From: Kocuria dechangensis
GTDB taxonomy: Bacteria; Actinomycetota; Actinomycetes; Actinomycetales; Micrococcaceae
Length of the DNA: 49,511 bases
Assembly: GCF_014636775.1 (NCBI RefSeq)
Contig: NZ_BMEQ01000011.1
Location: 1-49,511, forward strand
Direction: 5' to 3'
A program made the position numbers and the translations under genes. Each line of letters begins with the position of its first letter. Position 1 is the stretch's first letter. The notes under the pieces were generated by a model. It saw only the letters and a program-made list of their open reading frames with translations. It was not told the origin of the DNA and did no database searches. Positions 17,664-31,724 of the stretch are shown piece by piece.

Positions 17664-19085
17664 TCACTCCCGTCGGGACGCGTCGAGGGCCAGCAGCATC
17701 AGCGTCTCCGCGACCACCGCCCGCTCGAACTCGGCCAGGTGCAGGGACTCGTCGGCGCTGTGGGCGCGGGTGTCCGGGTCCTCCACGCCGGTGATCAGGA
17801 TCTGCGCGTCGGGGTAGACCTCGGTGAGGTCGGCGGTGAACGGAATGGACCCGCCGATGCCGGTCTCGACGGCGGGCCGGCCCCACGCCTCCCCCAGCGC
17901 CCACTGGGCGATCCGCGCGGCGTCGGAGCCCATGTCGGTGCGGAAGGACTGGCCGGTCTCCTCCAGGTCGAAGCGCACCCTGGCGCCGAGGGGCGCGTGG
18001 GCCTCGACGTGCCGGCGGAGCGCCTCGGCGGCCTCCCCCGGGTCCTGGCCCGGGGCCACGCGCAGGCTGAGCTTGGCCCGGGCGGAGGGCGCGATGGTGT
18101 TGGCGGCGACGTCCACGGCGGTGACGTCCATCCCGGTCACGGACAGCGCCGGCTGCGTCCACAGCCGCGACGCGAGGGAGCCGCGCCCGGCCAGCCGCAC
18201 GCCGTCCAGGACCGCGGCGTCGGCCCGGAACCGCTCCTCGTCGTAGACCAGGCAGGTGCTGTCCTCGGCGTGCAGCCCCTCGACCGCGACGGCGCCGTCG
18301 TCGTCGTGGAAGGTGGCGATCAGGCGGGCCAGCAGCGTGGGGGCGTCGAGGACGGGGCCCCCGTACATCCCCGAGTGCACGGCGTGGTCGAGGACGGAGA
18401 CCTCCACCACGGCGCCGACCATGCCGCGCAGGCTCGTGGTGAGCGCGGGCACGCCGACCTCCCAGTTGGCGGAGTCCGCGATGACGATGACGTCCGCGGC
18501 GAGGCGGTCCCGGTAGGCCTCGAGGAAGTCGCGGAAGGACGGCGAGCCGGCCTCCTCCTCCCCCTCGACGAAGACGGTGACCCCCAGGCCGAAGTCGTCC
18601 CCGAGCTGGGCGACCGCGGCGCGCAGGGCCCCCACGTGGGCCATGATCCCGGCCTTGTCGTCGGCGGCGCCCCGCCCGTAGAGCCGGCCGTCCCGCTCCT
18701 CGGCGACGAACGGGTCGGAGGACCACAGCTCCCGCCGGCCCGGGGGCTGGACGTCGTGGTGGGCGTAGAGCAGGACGGTGGGCCGGCCCGGGGCGGCCGG
18801 CCGCCGGGCGACGACGGCGGGGTGGCCCGGCGCGTCCCCGAGCGGCACGCGCAGCACCTCGACCTCGTCGAGGCCCGCTCCGGCCAGGAGCGCGGCGACG
18901 GCCTCCGCGCTGCGCTCGAGCTGCTGCGCGTCGAAGGAGTCCCACGCGATGCCGGGGATCGCCACGAGCTCGGTGAGCTCCCGGACGGTGCGCGGCATGC
19001 CGGCGCGGACGGCGTCGCGGACGGCCTCGACGAGGACGGGGGCGAGAGGGCTGCGGGGGGCTGCGGGGGCGTGCGGCTGGTCCAT
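17664..19085 (-). CDS. M20 family metallopeptidase (dipeptidase)
   Basis: 473-residue zinc hydrolase of the M20/M25/M40 family that splits dipeptides or acylated amino acids. Metal and catalytic motifs are in order: LLYAHHDVQPPG (first His and Asp), GRGAADDKAGI (bridging Asp), VEGEEEAGS (catalytic Glu and metal Glu), IADSANW (metal Asp) and HSADESLHL near the end (last metal His). The central lid domain spans about residues 205-365. The ATG at 19085 was chosen because TAGGGT lies seven bases upstream. It is divergent from the DUF3043 gene with 70 bases between starts. Substrate cannot be told from sequence. Confidence 0.92.
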   Translation of the reverse strand: MDQPHAPAAPRSPLAPVLVEAVRDAVRAGMPRTVRELTELVAIPGIAWDSFDAQQLERSAEAVAALLAGAGLDEVEVLRVPLGDAPGHPAVVARRPAAPGRPTVLLYAHHDVQPPGRRELWSSDPFVAEERDGRLYGRGAADDKAGIMAHVGALRAAVAQLGDDFGLGVTVFVEGEEEAGSPSFRDFLEAYRDRLAADVIVIADSANWEVGVPALTTSLRGMVGAVVEVSVLDHAVHSGMYGGPVLDAPTLLARLIATFHDDDGAVAVEGLHAEDSTCLVYDEERFRADAAVLDGVRLAGRGSLASRLWTQPALSVTGMDVTAVDVAANTIAPSARAKLSLRVAPGQDPGEAAEALRRHVEAHAPLGARVRFDLEETGQSFRTDMGSDAARIAQWALGEAWGRPAVETGIGGSIPFTADLTEVYPDAQILITGVEDPDTRAHSADESLHLAEFERAVVAETLMLLALDASRRE

Positions 19086-19092
19086 GGACCAC

Positions 19093-19098
19093 ACCCTA
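19093..19098 (-). promoter_or_regulatory. -10 box of the dipeptidase gene
   Basis: TAGGGT on the minus strand with seven bases to the ATG at 19085; leaderless arrangement. Confidence 0.5.
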
Positions 19099-19143
19099 GT
19101 CCGCCCGGTCCGCGCCGCCGCGGGGAAGGCCGGGCCGGTCGGC

Positions 19144-19149
19144 TATCCT
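19144..19149 (+). promoter_or_regulatory. -10 box of the DUF3043 gene
   Basis: TATCCT with six bases to the GTG at 19156; leaderless arrangement, back to back with the dipeptidase promoter. Confidence 0.55.
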
Positions 19150-19155
19150 TGACGG

Positions 19156-19773
19156 GTGTTTGGACGCAAGAAGGACGCAGACCGCTCGGGCTCCACGTCG
19201 GTGACCGCCGAGCCCCCCGCCCCGGAGACGGGAGCGCCCGGGGCGCCCCGCGCCCGGCAGACGCCGGCGAAGGGCCGGCCCACCCCCAGCCGCAAGGAGC
19301 AGGAGGCCGCCCGGCGCCGCCCCCTGGTCCCCGAGGACCGCAAGGCCGCCAAGGCCCAGTCCCGGGAGGCCTCCCGGGAGCAGCGCCTGCGCGCCCAGGC
19401 CGGCATGGCGGCCGGCGACGAGCGCTTCCTCGGGCCGCGGGACAGGGGCCCCCAGCGCCGGTTCGCCCGCGACTGGGTGGACTCCCGCTACAGCGTCGGC
19501 GAGTACCTCATGATCGTGGCGCTGCTCGCGATCGCCGTGCTCCTGTTCCCCAACCAGAACGTGGCCCTCTACGGCGTGTACGTGATCTGGGCGCTCATGA
19601 TCGTGGCGGTCCTCGACGCCTTCCTGATGTCCGGGCGCATGAAGAAGGCCGTCCAGGCGAAGTACGGCACCGTGGAGCCGGGCGTGCGCTGGTACGCGGC
19701 GATGCGCTCCTTCACCCTGCGCCGCCTGCGCCTGCCGAAGCCGCAGGTCAAGCGCGGCCAGCGTCCGTCCTGA
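19156..19773 (+). CDS. DUF3043 domain-containing membrane protein
   Basis: 205-residue actinobacterial protein of unknown function. The first 100 residues are charged and low-complexity (KGRPTPSRKEQEAARRRPLVPEDRK), then FARDWVDSRYSVGEYLM leads into two close transmembrane helices (about 112-127 and 132-153), followed by a basic cytoplasmic tail. That layout is the DUF3043 pattern. The GTG start lies six bases after TATCCT, with no ribosome binding site. It stands alone between divergent dipeptidase and convergent pyrD. Confidence 0.88.
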   Translation: MFGRKKDADRSGSTSVTAEPPAPETGAPGAPRARQTPAKGRPTPSRKEQEAARRRPLVPEDRKAAKAQSREASREQRLRAQAGMAAGDERFLGPRDRGPQRRFARDWVDSRYSVGEYLMIVALLAIAVLLFPNQNVALYGVYVIWALMIVAVLDAFLMSGRMKKAVQAKYGTVEPGVRWYAAMRSFTLRRLRLPKPQVKRGQRPS

Positions 19774-19793
19774 CCCGACTGCCCCGCCCAGTC

Positions 19794-19828
19794 CTCCGCC
19801 CCCGTGCCGTCCCGGCACGGGGGCGGAG
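19794..19828. terminator. Bidirectional terminator between DUF3043 and pyrD genes
   Basis: A 15-base perfect inverted repeat CTCCGCCCCCGTGCC with its complement at 19814-19828, five-base loop, between two convergent stop codons. Confidence 0.88.
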
Positions 19829-19833
19829 CCGTC

Positions 19834-20919
19834 TCAGCGGCCGCGCCGGGCGGCCTCGACCAGTCCCTGGTTGATCCGCCGCGCCCAGAACGGGCCCTCG
19901 TAGAGGAACGCCGTGTAGCCCTGGACGAGCGTCGCGCCGGCGTCGAGCCGCTCCTGCACGTCCTCGGCCGTGGTCACCCCGCCCACGGAGACGAGGACCA
20001 GCCGGTCCCCCACGCGCTCGCGCAGCAGCCGGAGCACCTCCACCGAGCGCCGCCGAAGCGGCGCCCCGGAGAGCCCCCCGGCGCCGCACGCCTCGATCTC
20101 GGCCCGGGCCGAGACCAGGCCGAGGCCCTCCCGGGCGATGGTCGTGTTCGTGGCGACGATCCCGTCCAGGCCGAGGTCCAGGGCGAGGTCGGCGACCGCC
20201 AGGACGTCCTCGTCGGAGAGGTCCGGGGCGATCTTCACGAGCAGCGGCACGTGCCGGTCGGCGGCCTCGTCCGCGGCCCGGCCGACGGCGGCCAGCAGCG
20301 GCCGCAGGCTCTCGATCTCCTGGAGCTGGCGCAGCCCGGGGGTGTTGGGCGAGGAGACGTTGACCACCAGGTAGTCCGCCAGCGGCGCGAGCGTGCGGGC
20401 GCTCTGCAGGTAGTCGTCCACCGCGTCCTCGAGGGGGACGACCTTTGTCTTGCCGATGTTCACGCCGATCACGGGGCGGGCGCGGTCGCCGCGGGCGGCC
20501 TCGAGCTCCCGGCGGGCCGCGGCCAGGCGCGGGGCCACGACCTCGGCACCCTCGTTGTTGAAGCCCATCCGGTTCACGACCGCGCGGTCGCGCACGAGGC
20601 GGAAGAGCCGCGGCCGGGGGTTGCCCGGCTGCGCCTGCGCGGTCACGGTGCCGATCTCCACGTGGCCGAAGCCGAGGTCGGCCAGCGCGCCGATGCCCTC
20701 CGCGCCCTTGTCGAAGCCCGCGGCGAGCCCGAACGGGGACGGGAAGCGCAGCCCCAGGGCCCGGACCTCCTGCCCGGGGTCGGGACGGGTGTACACGCGC
20801 AGGGCCGCGCCGAGGGGGCTCGCGTGCACGGCCCGGATGCCGAGGAAGCCGGCCCGGTGGGCCCGCTCCGGGTCCATCCGGGTGAAGACGGCCTTGAAGA
20901 ACGTAGGGTAGAAGCGCAT
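19834..20919 (-). CDS. pyrD: Dihydroorotate dehydrogenase (quinone), class 2
   Basis: 361-residue membrane-associated flavoprotein that oxidises dihydroorotate to orotate in pyrimidine synthesis and hands electrons to menaquinone, linking it to the respiratory chain in this window. The N-terminal helices ([19 protein letters not shown]) that contact quinone mark class 2. FMN and substrate motifs: [35 protein letters not shown] with the catalytic Ser, [13 protein letters not shown] and GGVTTAEDV with [16 protein letters not shown] at 20919 starts MRFYPTFF. A 79-base gap separates it from the divergent hydrolase gene. Confidence 0.96.
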   Translation of the reverse strand: MRFYPTFFKAVFTRMDPERAHRAGFLGIRAVHASPLGAALRVYTRPDPGQEVRALGLRFPSPFGLAAGFDKGAEGIGALADLGFGHVEIGTVTAQAQPGNPRPRLFRLVRDRAVVNRMGFNNEGAEVVAPRLAAARRELEAARGDRARPVIGVNIGKTKVVPLEDAVDDYLQSARTLAPLADYLVVNVSSPNTPGLRQLQEIESLRPLLAAVGRAADEAADRHVPLLVKIAPDLSDEDVLAVADLALDLGLDGIVATNTTIAREGLGLVSARAEIEACGAGGLSGAPLRRRSVEVLRLLRERVGDRLVLVSVGGVTTAEDVQERLDAGATLVQGYTAFLYEGPFWARRINQGLVEAARRGR

Positions 20920-20998
20920 GGGCCCAGTCTCCCACAGGGCTCCTGCCCGGCCCCGCGCGGACGGGCCGCCACGAACGAGCAGCACGCGAGGTGAGAGC

Positions 20999-22128
20999 AT
21001 GAGCACTCCCCCGGACCCCTGGGTCCCGGACGTGCTCGGGCCGGGCTTCGAGGCGCGCACCGTGGACCTCGGCACCGGCTCGGAGCCCCACTCGACCGCG
21101 ACCGTGGTCCGGCACCGGCCGGGCGGCGACTCCTTCCACCGCCCGCCGCGCGACGCCGTGCTGTACCTGCACGGGTGGTCCGACTACTTCTTCAACGCCG
21201 AGCTGGCCCGCAGCGTCGCCGCCGCGGGCTGGGCCTTCTACGCCCTGGACCTGCACGGCTACGGGCGCAACCTCACCGACGCGGTGCTCGCCGAGGAGGC
21301 GGCCCGCCCCGGGCACACGACCGACCTCGCCGACTACGACGACGACGTCGCCGCGGCGCTGCGGATCATGACGGAGGACGGCGCCCCCGGTCCGGGCGGG
21401 CGGCTCGTGCTCATGGGCCACTCCACCGGCGGGCTCACGGCGGCGCTGTGGGCCGCCCGCCACCCGGGGCGCCTCGCCGGCCTGGCCCTCGTCGCCCCCT
21501 GGATCGGCTGCCACGGCACCGACGCCCTGGGCACCGCGCTGCGGCCGGTGGTCGCCAGGGCGTCCGGGGTGGCCCCGGACCGGGCCCTGCGCGTGCGCCC
21601 GCGGGGCCACTACTGGCGGGTGCTCAGCGACCGGGCCGAGGGCGAGTGGACGATCGACCCGCGGTGGCGGCCCGAGCGCAGCTTCGACATCACCCCGGGC
21701 TGGCTCAACGCTGTCCTTCAGGCTCAGCATGAGGTTTCGGGCGGCCTCAACATTCAATCTCCAGTGCTGGTTCAGGTCTCGGCGCGGTCCTGCATCCGCC
21801 CGTGGTGGTCGGAGCAGATGCGCTCGGCGGACTCCGTCCTCGACGTCCGCCAGATCCGCCGGCACGCGGACGACCTGGGCCACGACGTCACCGTGCGCTC
21901 CTACGAGGGCGCGGTGCACGACGTCCACCTGTCACGGCGTCCCGTGCGGCGCAGCGCCCAGGAGGACCTGGTGTCCTGGCTGGAGGACCTCTCCGCCCCC
22001 TGGACCGGGTCCTCGGGCGCCACCGCCCGGCGACCGGGAACCCGTCGCCTGCCCGGAGCCGGGCAGGTCGAGCCGAACGACGCCGCCGCAGGCCGCGACG
22101 GCGACCCCGCCCCACCGATGGAGACACG

Positions 22129-22132
<4 letters not shown>
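20999..22132 (+). CDS. Alpha/beta hydrolase (monoacylglycerol lipase-like)
   Basis: 377-residue serine hydrolase. Visible elements: strand and oxyanion turn LYLHGWSDYFF (56-66), nucleophile elbow GHSTGG with S142, and a late GAVHDVHLS with the likely catalytic His. It resembles lysophospholipase/monoglyceride lipase-type hydrolases; the substrate is unknown. Start ATG 20999 has GAGGTGAG 6 bases upstream. Its stop overlaps the start of the UvrA-like gene (ATGA), so the two are translationally coupled. Codons 237-261 (about 21707-21781) use many A/T-ending codons unlike the rest, while the protein sequence stays plausible. Confidence 0.85.
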
Positions 22133-24543
<2,411 letters not shown>

Positions 24544-24563
24544 ATCCCGGGAGCACAGAAGAT

Positions 24564-24591
24564 CCCCGCCAACATGTGAACATCGGCGGGG
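24564..24591. terminator. Hairpin between the UvrA-like gene and the small secreted protein gene
   Basis: CCCCGCC pairs with GGCGGGG across a 14-base AT-richer loop, followed on the plus strand by TCCTTC. It lies between convergent stops. Confidence 0.6.
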
Positions 24592-24614
24592 TCCTTCACG
24601 GCGCGCCCGGGGCG

Positions 24615-24899
24615 TCAGCAGTTGTTGGGCGCACCCTTGCTCTTGGGCGGGTTGTACGTGCAGGTGTCTTCGAGGTCCTGCTGCTCCTCAGGAGACTTGT
24701 TTTTCGTGTTGCCCTGGGTCTCCTCGGTGGTGGTGGTCCCCACCCCTGCCTGGTTGTTGCCCGGACCATCGAACGTCTCACAGGTGACTGTGCCCTGATC
24801 CCTGTCACAGTTGTCGGGCAACGGAGCCGCGAAGACGCTGGTGGCCGAGGCTCCCAGGAGAAGTCCGGACAGCGCGACGGTGCTCAGAATTTTGCGCAT
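24615..24899 (-). CDS. Small secreted protein with four cysteines
   Basis: 94 residues, function unknown. Residues 1-24 form a signal peptide (MRKILSTVALSGLLLGASATSVFA, cleavage near SVFA/APLP). The mature part is about 70 residues, acidic and polar (TTTTEETQGNTKNKSPEEQQDLED), with four cysteines in two pairs that could form disulfides: one pair near its start (NCDRDQGTVTC) and one near its end (TCTYNPPKSKGAPNNC). GAAGGG lies about 9 bases before the ATG; an in-frame ATG five codons upstream is possible. Codon use is noticeably less GC-rich than its neighbours and the flanking DNA is AT-richer, so recent acquisition or a fast-evolving lineage-specific gene is possible. Confidence 0.7.
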   Translation of the reverse strand: MRKILSTVALSGLLLGASATSVFAAPLPDNCDRDQGTVTCETFDGPGNNQAGVGTTTTEETQGNTKNKSPEEQQDLEDTCTYNPPKSKGAPNNC

Positions 24900-25344
24900 G
24901 ACATAACCCTTCATGGAATACGGGTAATTGCAATCCAGCAATAGTGGTCCACCAGCCGATGAACCATTCCGCACCGACACCCAACCCCAGCTCGGGTTCC
25001 CCCCAATAGGCTGTCGGCCCGTACGGATGTCCCCAGGCTATGAACCTCTTCCCATATGCGACAAGTCACAACAACTGCGTGAAGACGATCTTCCAGTTCG
25101 GTACATCACGAATGCCGAATACACGTCCAGTTGCTTCTGCTCATGATTGAGCCCTCACGGAAATGTTCATTCAGAAATCAATGGTCAACATGATTGGCAA
25201 TCGCACTGTCCCCCATAAGGCGGCTTGCCACAATTGCTTTGAGAAATCGGCCGTGATCGACTCGTCACCATATGACATCGGTGCCGAGCGGCCGCTCAGG
25301 CGCCGGCAACTACCATGCTGAACCGGCACGGTGACCGGGTGGAG
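24900..25344. other. AT-richer intergenic region
   Basis: About 445 bases that are clearly poorer in GC than the rest of the window. No gene is convincing; a 72-codon frame at 24928-25146 has a mixed, domain-free translation. TGGCAA (25195-25200) and TTGCCA (25225-25230) form a weak inverted pair. It probably holds the promoter of the secreted protein and remnants of a horizontally acquired or decayed segment. Confidence 0.5.
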
Positions 25345-26133
25345 CTAGGCCCCGGGGCGGGCCACCTGGTCGACCGCTCCCCCGTACCGCCGGTCGCGCC
25401 GGGCGTAGACCTCCACGGCGTCCCAGAGAGTGCGCCGGTCCACGTCCGGCCACAGGACGTCGAGGAACACGAGTTCAGCGTAGGCGGACTGCCAGAGCAT
25501 GAAGTTGGAGATCCGCTGCTCCCCGGACGAGCGGAGAAACAGGTCCACGTCCGGCAGGTCCGGCTCGTCGAGGTAGCGCTGGACGGTGTCCTCGGTGATC
25601 TTCTTCGGGTCGAGCACGCCGGCGCAGGCGTCGGCGGCCATGGCCGCGGCGGCGTCCGCTATCTCGGCGCGCCCGCCGTAGTTCACGCACATGGTGAGCG
25701 TCACGGCGTCGTTGCCGGCGGTCTGCCGCTCCGCCTCCTCGAGGCGGTGGATGACGGAGCGCCACAGGCGGGGCCTCCGCCCGGCCCAGCGGATCCGGAT
25801 CCCCCACTCCTGGAAGGTCGGCAGCTGCCGCTCCATGACGTCGGCCGTGTAGTTCATGAGGAACGTGACCTCGTCGAGGGAGCGCTTCCAGTTCTCGGTG
25901 GAGAAGGCGTAGGCGCTGACGTAGGGGATGCCCATCTCGATGGCCCCCGCCATGACCTCGATGAGGGCGGCCTCCCCCGCTTTGTGGCCCTCGTTGCGGG
26001 GCAGGCCCCGCTGGTTGGCCCAGCGGCCGTTGCCGTCCATCACCACGGCGACGTGCCGGGGCACGAACCGGGGTGGGATCGCCGGGGCGACGGCGCCGCT
26101 GGGGTGCGGGGGCGGGGCGGCAAAGCCGGGCAT
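25345..26133 (-). CDS. uppS: Isoprenyl transferase (cis-prenyltransferase, UppS family)
   Basis: 262-residue cis-prenyltransferase that elongates farnesyl diphosphate with isopentenyl diphosphate to make the polyprenyl carrier for cell wall synthesis. Conserved motifs: VMDGNGRWA with catalytic D33, [25 protein letters not shown] and [23 protein letters not shown]. Actinobacteria often have two such enzymes (short Z-FPP and long decaprenyl synthases); position after recO and length favour the long-chain enzyme, but sequence alone does not settle it. ATG at 26133 lies two bases after the recO stop, so the two are an operon. Confidence 0.94.
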   Translation of the reverse strand: MPGFAAPPPHPSGAVAPAIPPRFVPRHVAVVMDGNGRWANQRGLPRNEGHKAGEAALIEVMAGAIEMGIPYVSAYAFSTENWKRSLDEVTFLMNYTADVMERQLPTFQEWGIRIRWAGRRPRLWRSVIHRLEEAERQTAGNDAVTLTMCVNYGGRAEIADAAAAMAADACAGVLDPKKITEDTVQRYLDEPDLPDVDLFLRSSGEQRISNFMLWQSAYAELVFLDVLWPDVDRRTLWDAVEVYARRDRRYGGAVDQVARPGA

Positions 26134-26135
26134 GG

Positions 26136-26888
26136 TCAGCTCCGTTCCACGAGGTTCAGGGACCGGACGGCCCTCTCCAGGTGCCACTGTACGTAGCTCG
26201 CGACGAGGCCGGCGGCCGCCCGCCCCGTGCGCGGGTCCGCGGCGTCGATCCGCTCCCAGTCGCCGGTGAGCAGCGCGGAGAGGTGCTCGACGGTCGCGGG
26301 GTCCGGTGCGGCGGAGCCGGGCGGGCGGCACGCGGAGCAGACGGCGCCGCCGAGGGGGGCGGAGAACGCCTCGTGCGGTCCCGGGGCGCCGCAGCGAGCG
26401 CAGTCGGTGAAGCTCGGCGCCCAGCCGGCCGTGGACACGGCGCGCAGGAGGTAGGAGTCGAGGACGGCGCCGGGCTCGTGCAGGCCGCGCGCCAGCGCGG
26501 AGAGCGCCCCGACGAGCAGGCGGTACTGCTGGGCGGCGGACTCGTGGTCGTTCTCGGTGAACTTCTCGGCGGCCTCGGCCATGGCGGCGGCCGCGGTGTA
26601 CTTGGCGTAGTCGGCGGCGATCACGGAGCCGTAGCCGCGGCGGCCCAGGGCCTGGGACACGATCTCGAGGTTGCGCCCGGTCACGAGCTGCAGGTCCGCC
26701 ACGTTGAAGGGCTCGAGCCGCGAGCCGAAGCGGGACGTGGTGCGCCGCACGCCCTTGGCCACCGCCCGGACCTGGCCGTGGTCGCGGGTCAGCAGCACGA
26801 CGATGCGGTCCGCCTCGCCGAGCTTGTAGGTGCGCAGCACCACCGCCTCGTCCCGGTAGCTGCGCGAAGCGAACGTCGTCCTGGCCAT
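26136..26888 (-). CDS. recO: DNA repair protein RecO
   Basis: 250-residue mediator that helps load RecA on SSB-coated DNA in the RecFOR pathway. The N-terminal OB fold shows [29 protein letters not shown] and [20 protein letters not shown]; the C-terminal helical domain has a zinc motif CARC with CSAC about 20 residues later. Length is typical. ATG at 26888 has GGGAGAA upstream, which also reads as GAGAAT six bases before the start, so the site could be either a ribosome binding site or a -10 box. First gene of recO-uppS. Confidence 0.94.
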   Translation of the reverse strand: MARTTFASRSYRDEAVVLRTYKLGEADRIVVLLTRDHGQVRAVAKGVRRTTSRFGSRLEPFNVADLQLVTGRNLEIVSQALGRRGYGSVIAADYAKYTAAAAMAEAAEKFTENDHESAAQQYRLLVGALSALARGLHEPGAVLDSYLLRAVSTAGWAPSFTDCARCGAPGPHEAFSAPLGGAVCSACRPPGSAAPDPATVEHLSALLTGDWERIDAADPRTGRAAAGLVASYVQWHLERAVRSLNLVERS

Positions 26889-26981
26889 CAGGCCATTCTC
26901 CCACGCCCGGCGGACACCGGGACGCCCCCCACGTGACGGTGCGTGGCAGCGACCGGCAGCTCGTGGTGGGAGGCCGGGACG

Positions 26982-27029
26982 GCCGACGGCGGGCCGCCAC
27001 CTCGTCCGAGGTGGCGGCCCGCCGTCGGC
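26982..27029 (-). terminator. Terminator of leuA
   Basis: A 23-base perfect inverted repeat (26982-27004 with 27007-27029), closing to a small loop; it begins about 37 bases after the leuA stop. The longest stems in the window are here and at 1686-1736. Confidence 0.9.
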
Positions 27030-27066
27030 GTGCAGGGCTGCGAGGTGCGGGGTCGCGGGGTGCGGG

Positions 27067-30565
<3,499 letters not shown>

Positions 30566-30659
30566 CGTCTCCTGGGCCGGTCCCGGGCGGGAGCGGCGTG
30601 CTGGGGCTGTCGGGGGGCTGGGGGGATGGGGCGGCTGGGGGGGCTCGGCGGGGTCCGGC

Positions 30660-31724
30660 TCAGAAGCCGAGCCGCGAGAGCTGCTTGGGGTCGCGCTGCC
30701 ACTCCTTGGCGACCTTCACGTGCAGGTCGAGGTAGACCTTGGTGCCGAGCAGGGCCTCGATGGCGGTCCGGGACCTGGTGCCGATCTCGCGGAGCCTGGC
30801 GCCGCCCTTGCCGATGATGATGGCCTTCTGCGACTGCCGTTCGACGTAGACGTTGACGCGCACGTCGAGCAGCGGCCGGTCCGCGGGGCGGCCCTCGCGG
30901 GGCACCATCTCCTCGACGACGACGGCCAGCGAGTGCGGCAGCTCGTCCCGCACGCCCTCGAGCGCCGCCTCGCGGACGAGCTCGGCGACCATCGTCATCT
31001 CCGGCTCGTCGGTGAGCTCCCCGTCGGGGTACAGCGGCGGGGACTCGGGCATCCGCTCGACGAGCAGCCTCGCGAGGGCCTCGACCTGGAACCCGTCCAC
31101 GGCGGAGACCGGGATGACGTCGGCCCAGCCCGGCTCCCCGGTCTCGGGGCGGGGGGAGTGCGCGGCCGCGCGGTGGCGGGGCTTGCGGGCGGCCTTCTCG
31201 GCGCGCTCGGCCCGCGCCGCCCGCTCCTCGGCCATCACGGAGCGGCCGAGCTCGGTGACGGCGAGCAGCTGCTCGGTCAGCTCGGCCCGGGAGACGGTGT
31301 CGGTCTTCGTGACGATCGCGACGACCGGCTTGTTCCCGGACGCGGCGAGCTGCTGGGCGATGAAGCGGTCGCCCGGGCCGATCTTCTCGTTGGCGGGCAC
31401 GCAGAAGCCGATGACGTCCACCTCGGCGAGGGTGTCGGCCACGAGGTCGTTGAGCCGTTGCCCGAGGAGCGTCCGGGGGCGGTGCAGCCCCGGGGTGTCG
31501 ACGAGCACGAGCTGGCCCTCCGGGCGGTGGACGATGCCGCGGATGGTGTGGCGGGTGGTCTGGGGCCGGTTGGAGGTGATGGCCACCTTCTGCCCGACCA
31601 GGGCGTTGGTGAGCGTGGACTTGCCGGCGTTGGGCCGGCCCACGAGCACGGCGAAGCCGGCGCGGAACGGGGTGCCGGGGCTCTCGGCCCCGTCGGCGGG
31701 GGCGGTGCGGTCGGTCTCAGACAT
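30660..31724 (-). CDS. era: GTPase Era
   Basis: 354-residue GTPase for 16S rRNA maturation and small-subunit assembly. G1 GRPNAGKST (29-37), G3 DTPG (76-79) and G4 TKTD (139-142) are present, then a KH RNA-binding domain with IIIGKGGARLREIG. It is about 50 residues longer than typical Era: part is N-terminal, and part is a charged insert (about 162-198, rich in A, R, E and K) between G4 and the SAV (G5) motif. GAGGAG precedes the ATG, which overlaps the CBS gene stop by 8 bases. Last gene of the phoH-ybeY-CBS-era run. Confidence 0.96.
   Translation of the reverse strand: MSETDRTAPADGAESPGTPFRAGFAVLVGRPNAGKSTLTNALVGQKVAITSNRPQTTRHTIRGIVHRPEGQLVLVDTPGLHRPRTLLGQRLNDLVADTLAEVDVIGFCVPANEKIGPGDRFIAQQLAASGNKPVVAIVTKTDTVSRAELTEQLLAVTELGRSVMAEERAARAERAEKAARKPRHRAAAHSPRPETGEPGWADVIPVSAVDGFQVEALARLLVERMPESPPLYPDGELTDEPEMTMVAELVREAALEGVRDELPHSLAVVVEEMVPREGRPADRPLLDVRVNVYVERQSQKAIIIGKGGARLREIGTRSRTAIEALLGTKVYLDLHVKVAKEWQRDPKQLSRLGF

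Noticed and set aside
24928-25146. 72-codon plus-strand frame in the AT-richer gap
   Set aside because: No ribosome binding site, no domain, mixed composition; most likely chance in a less GC-rich stretch.
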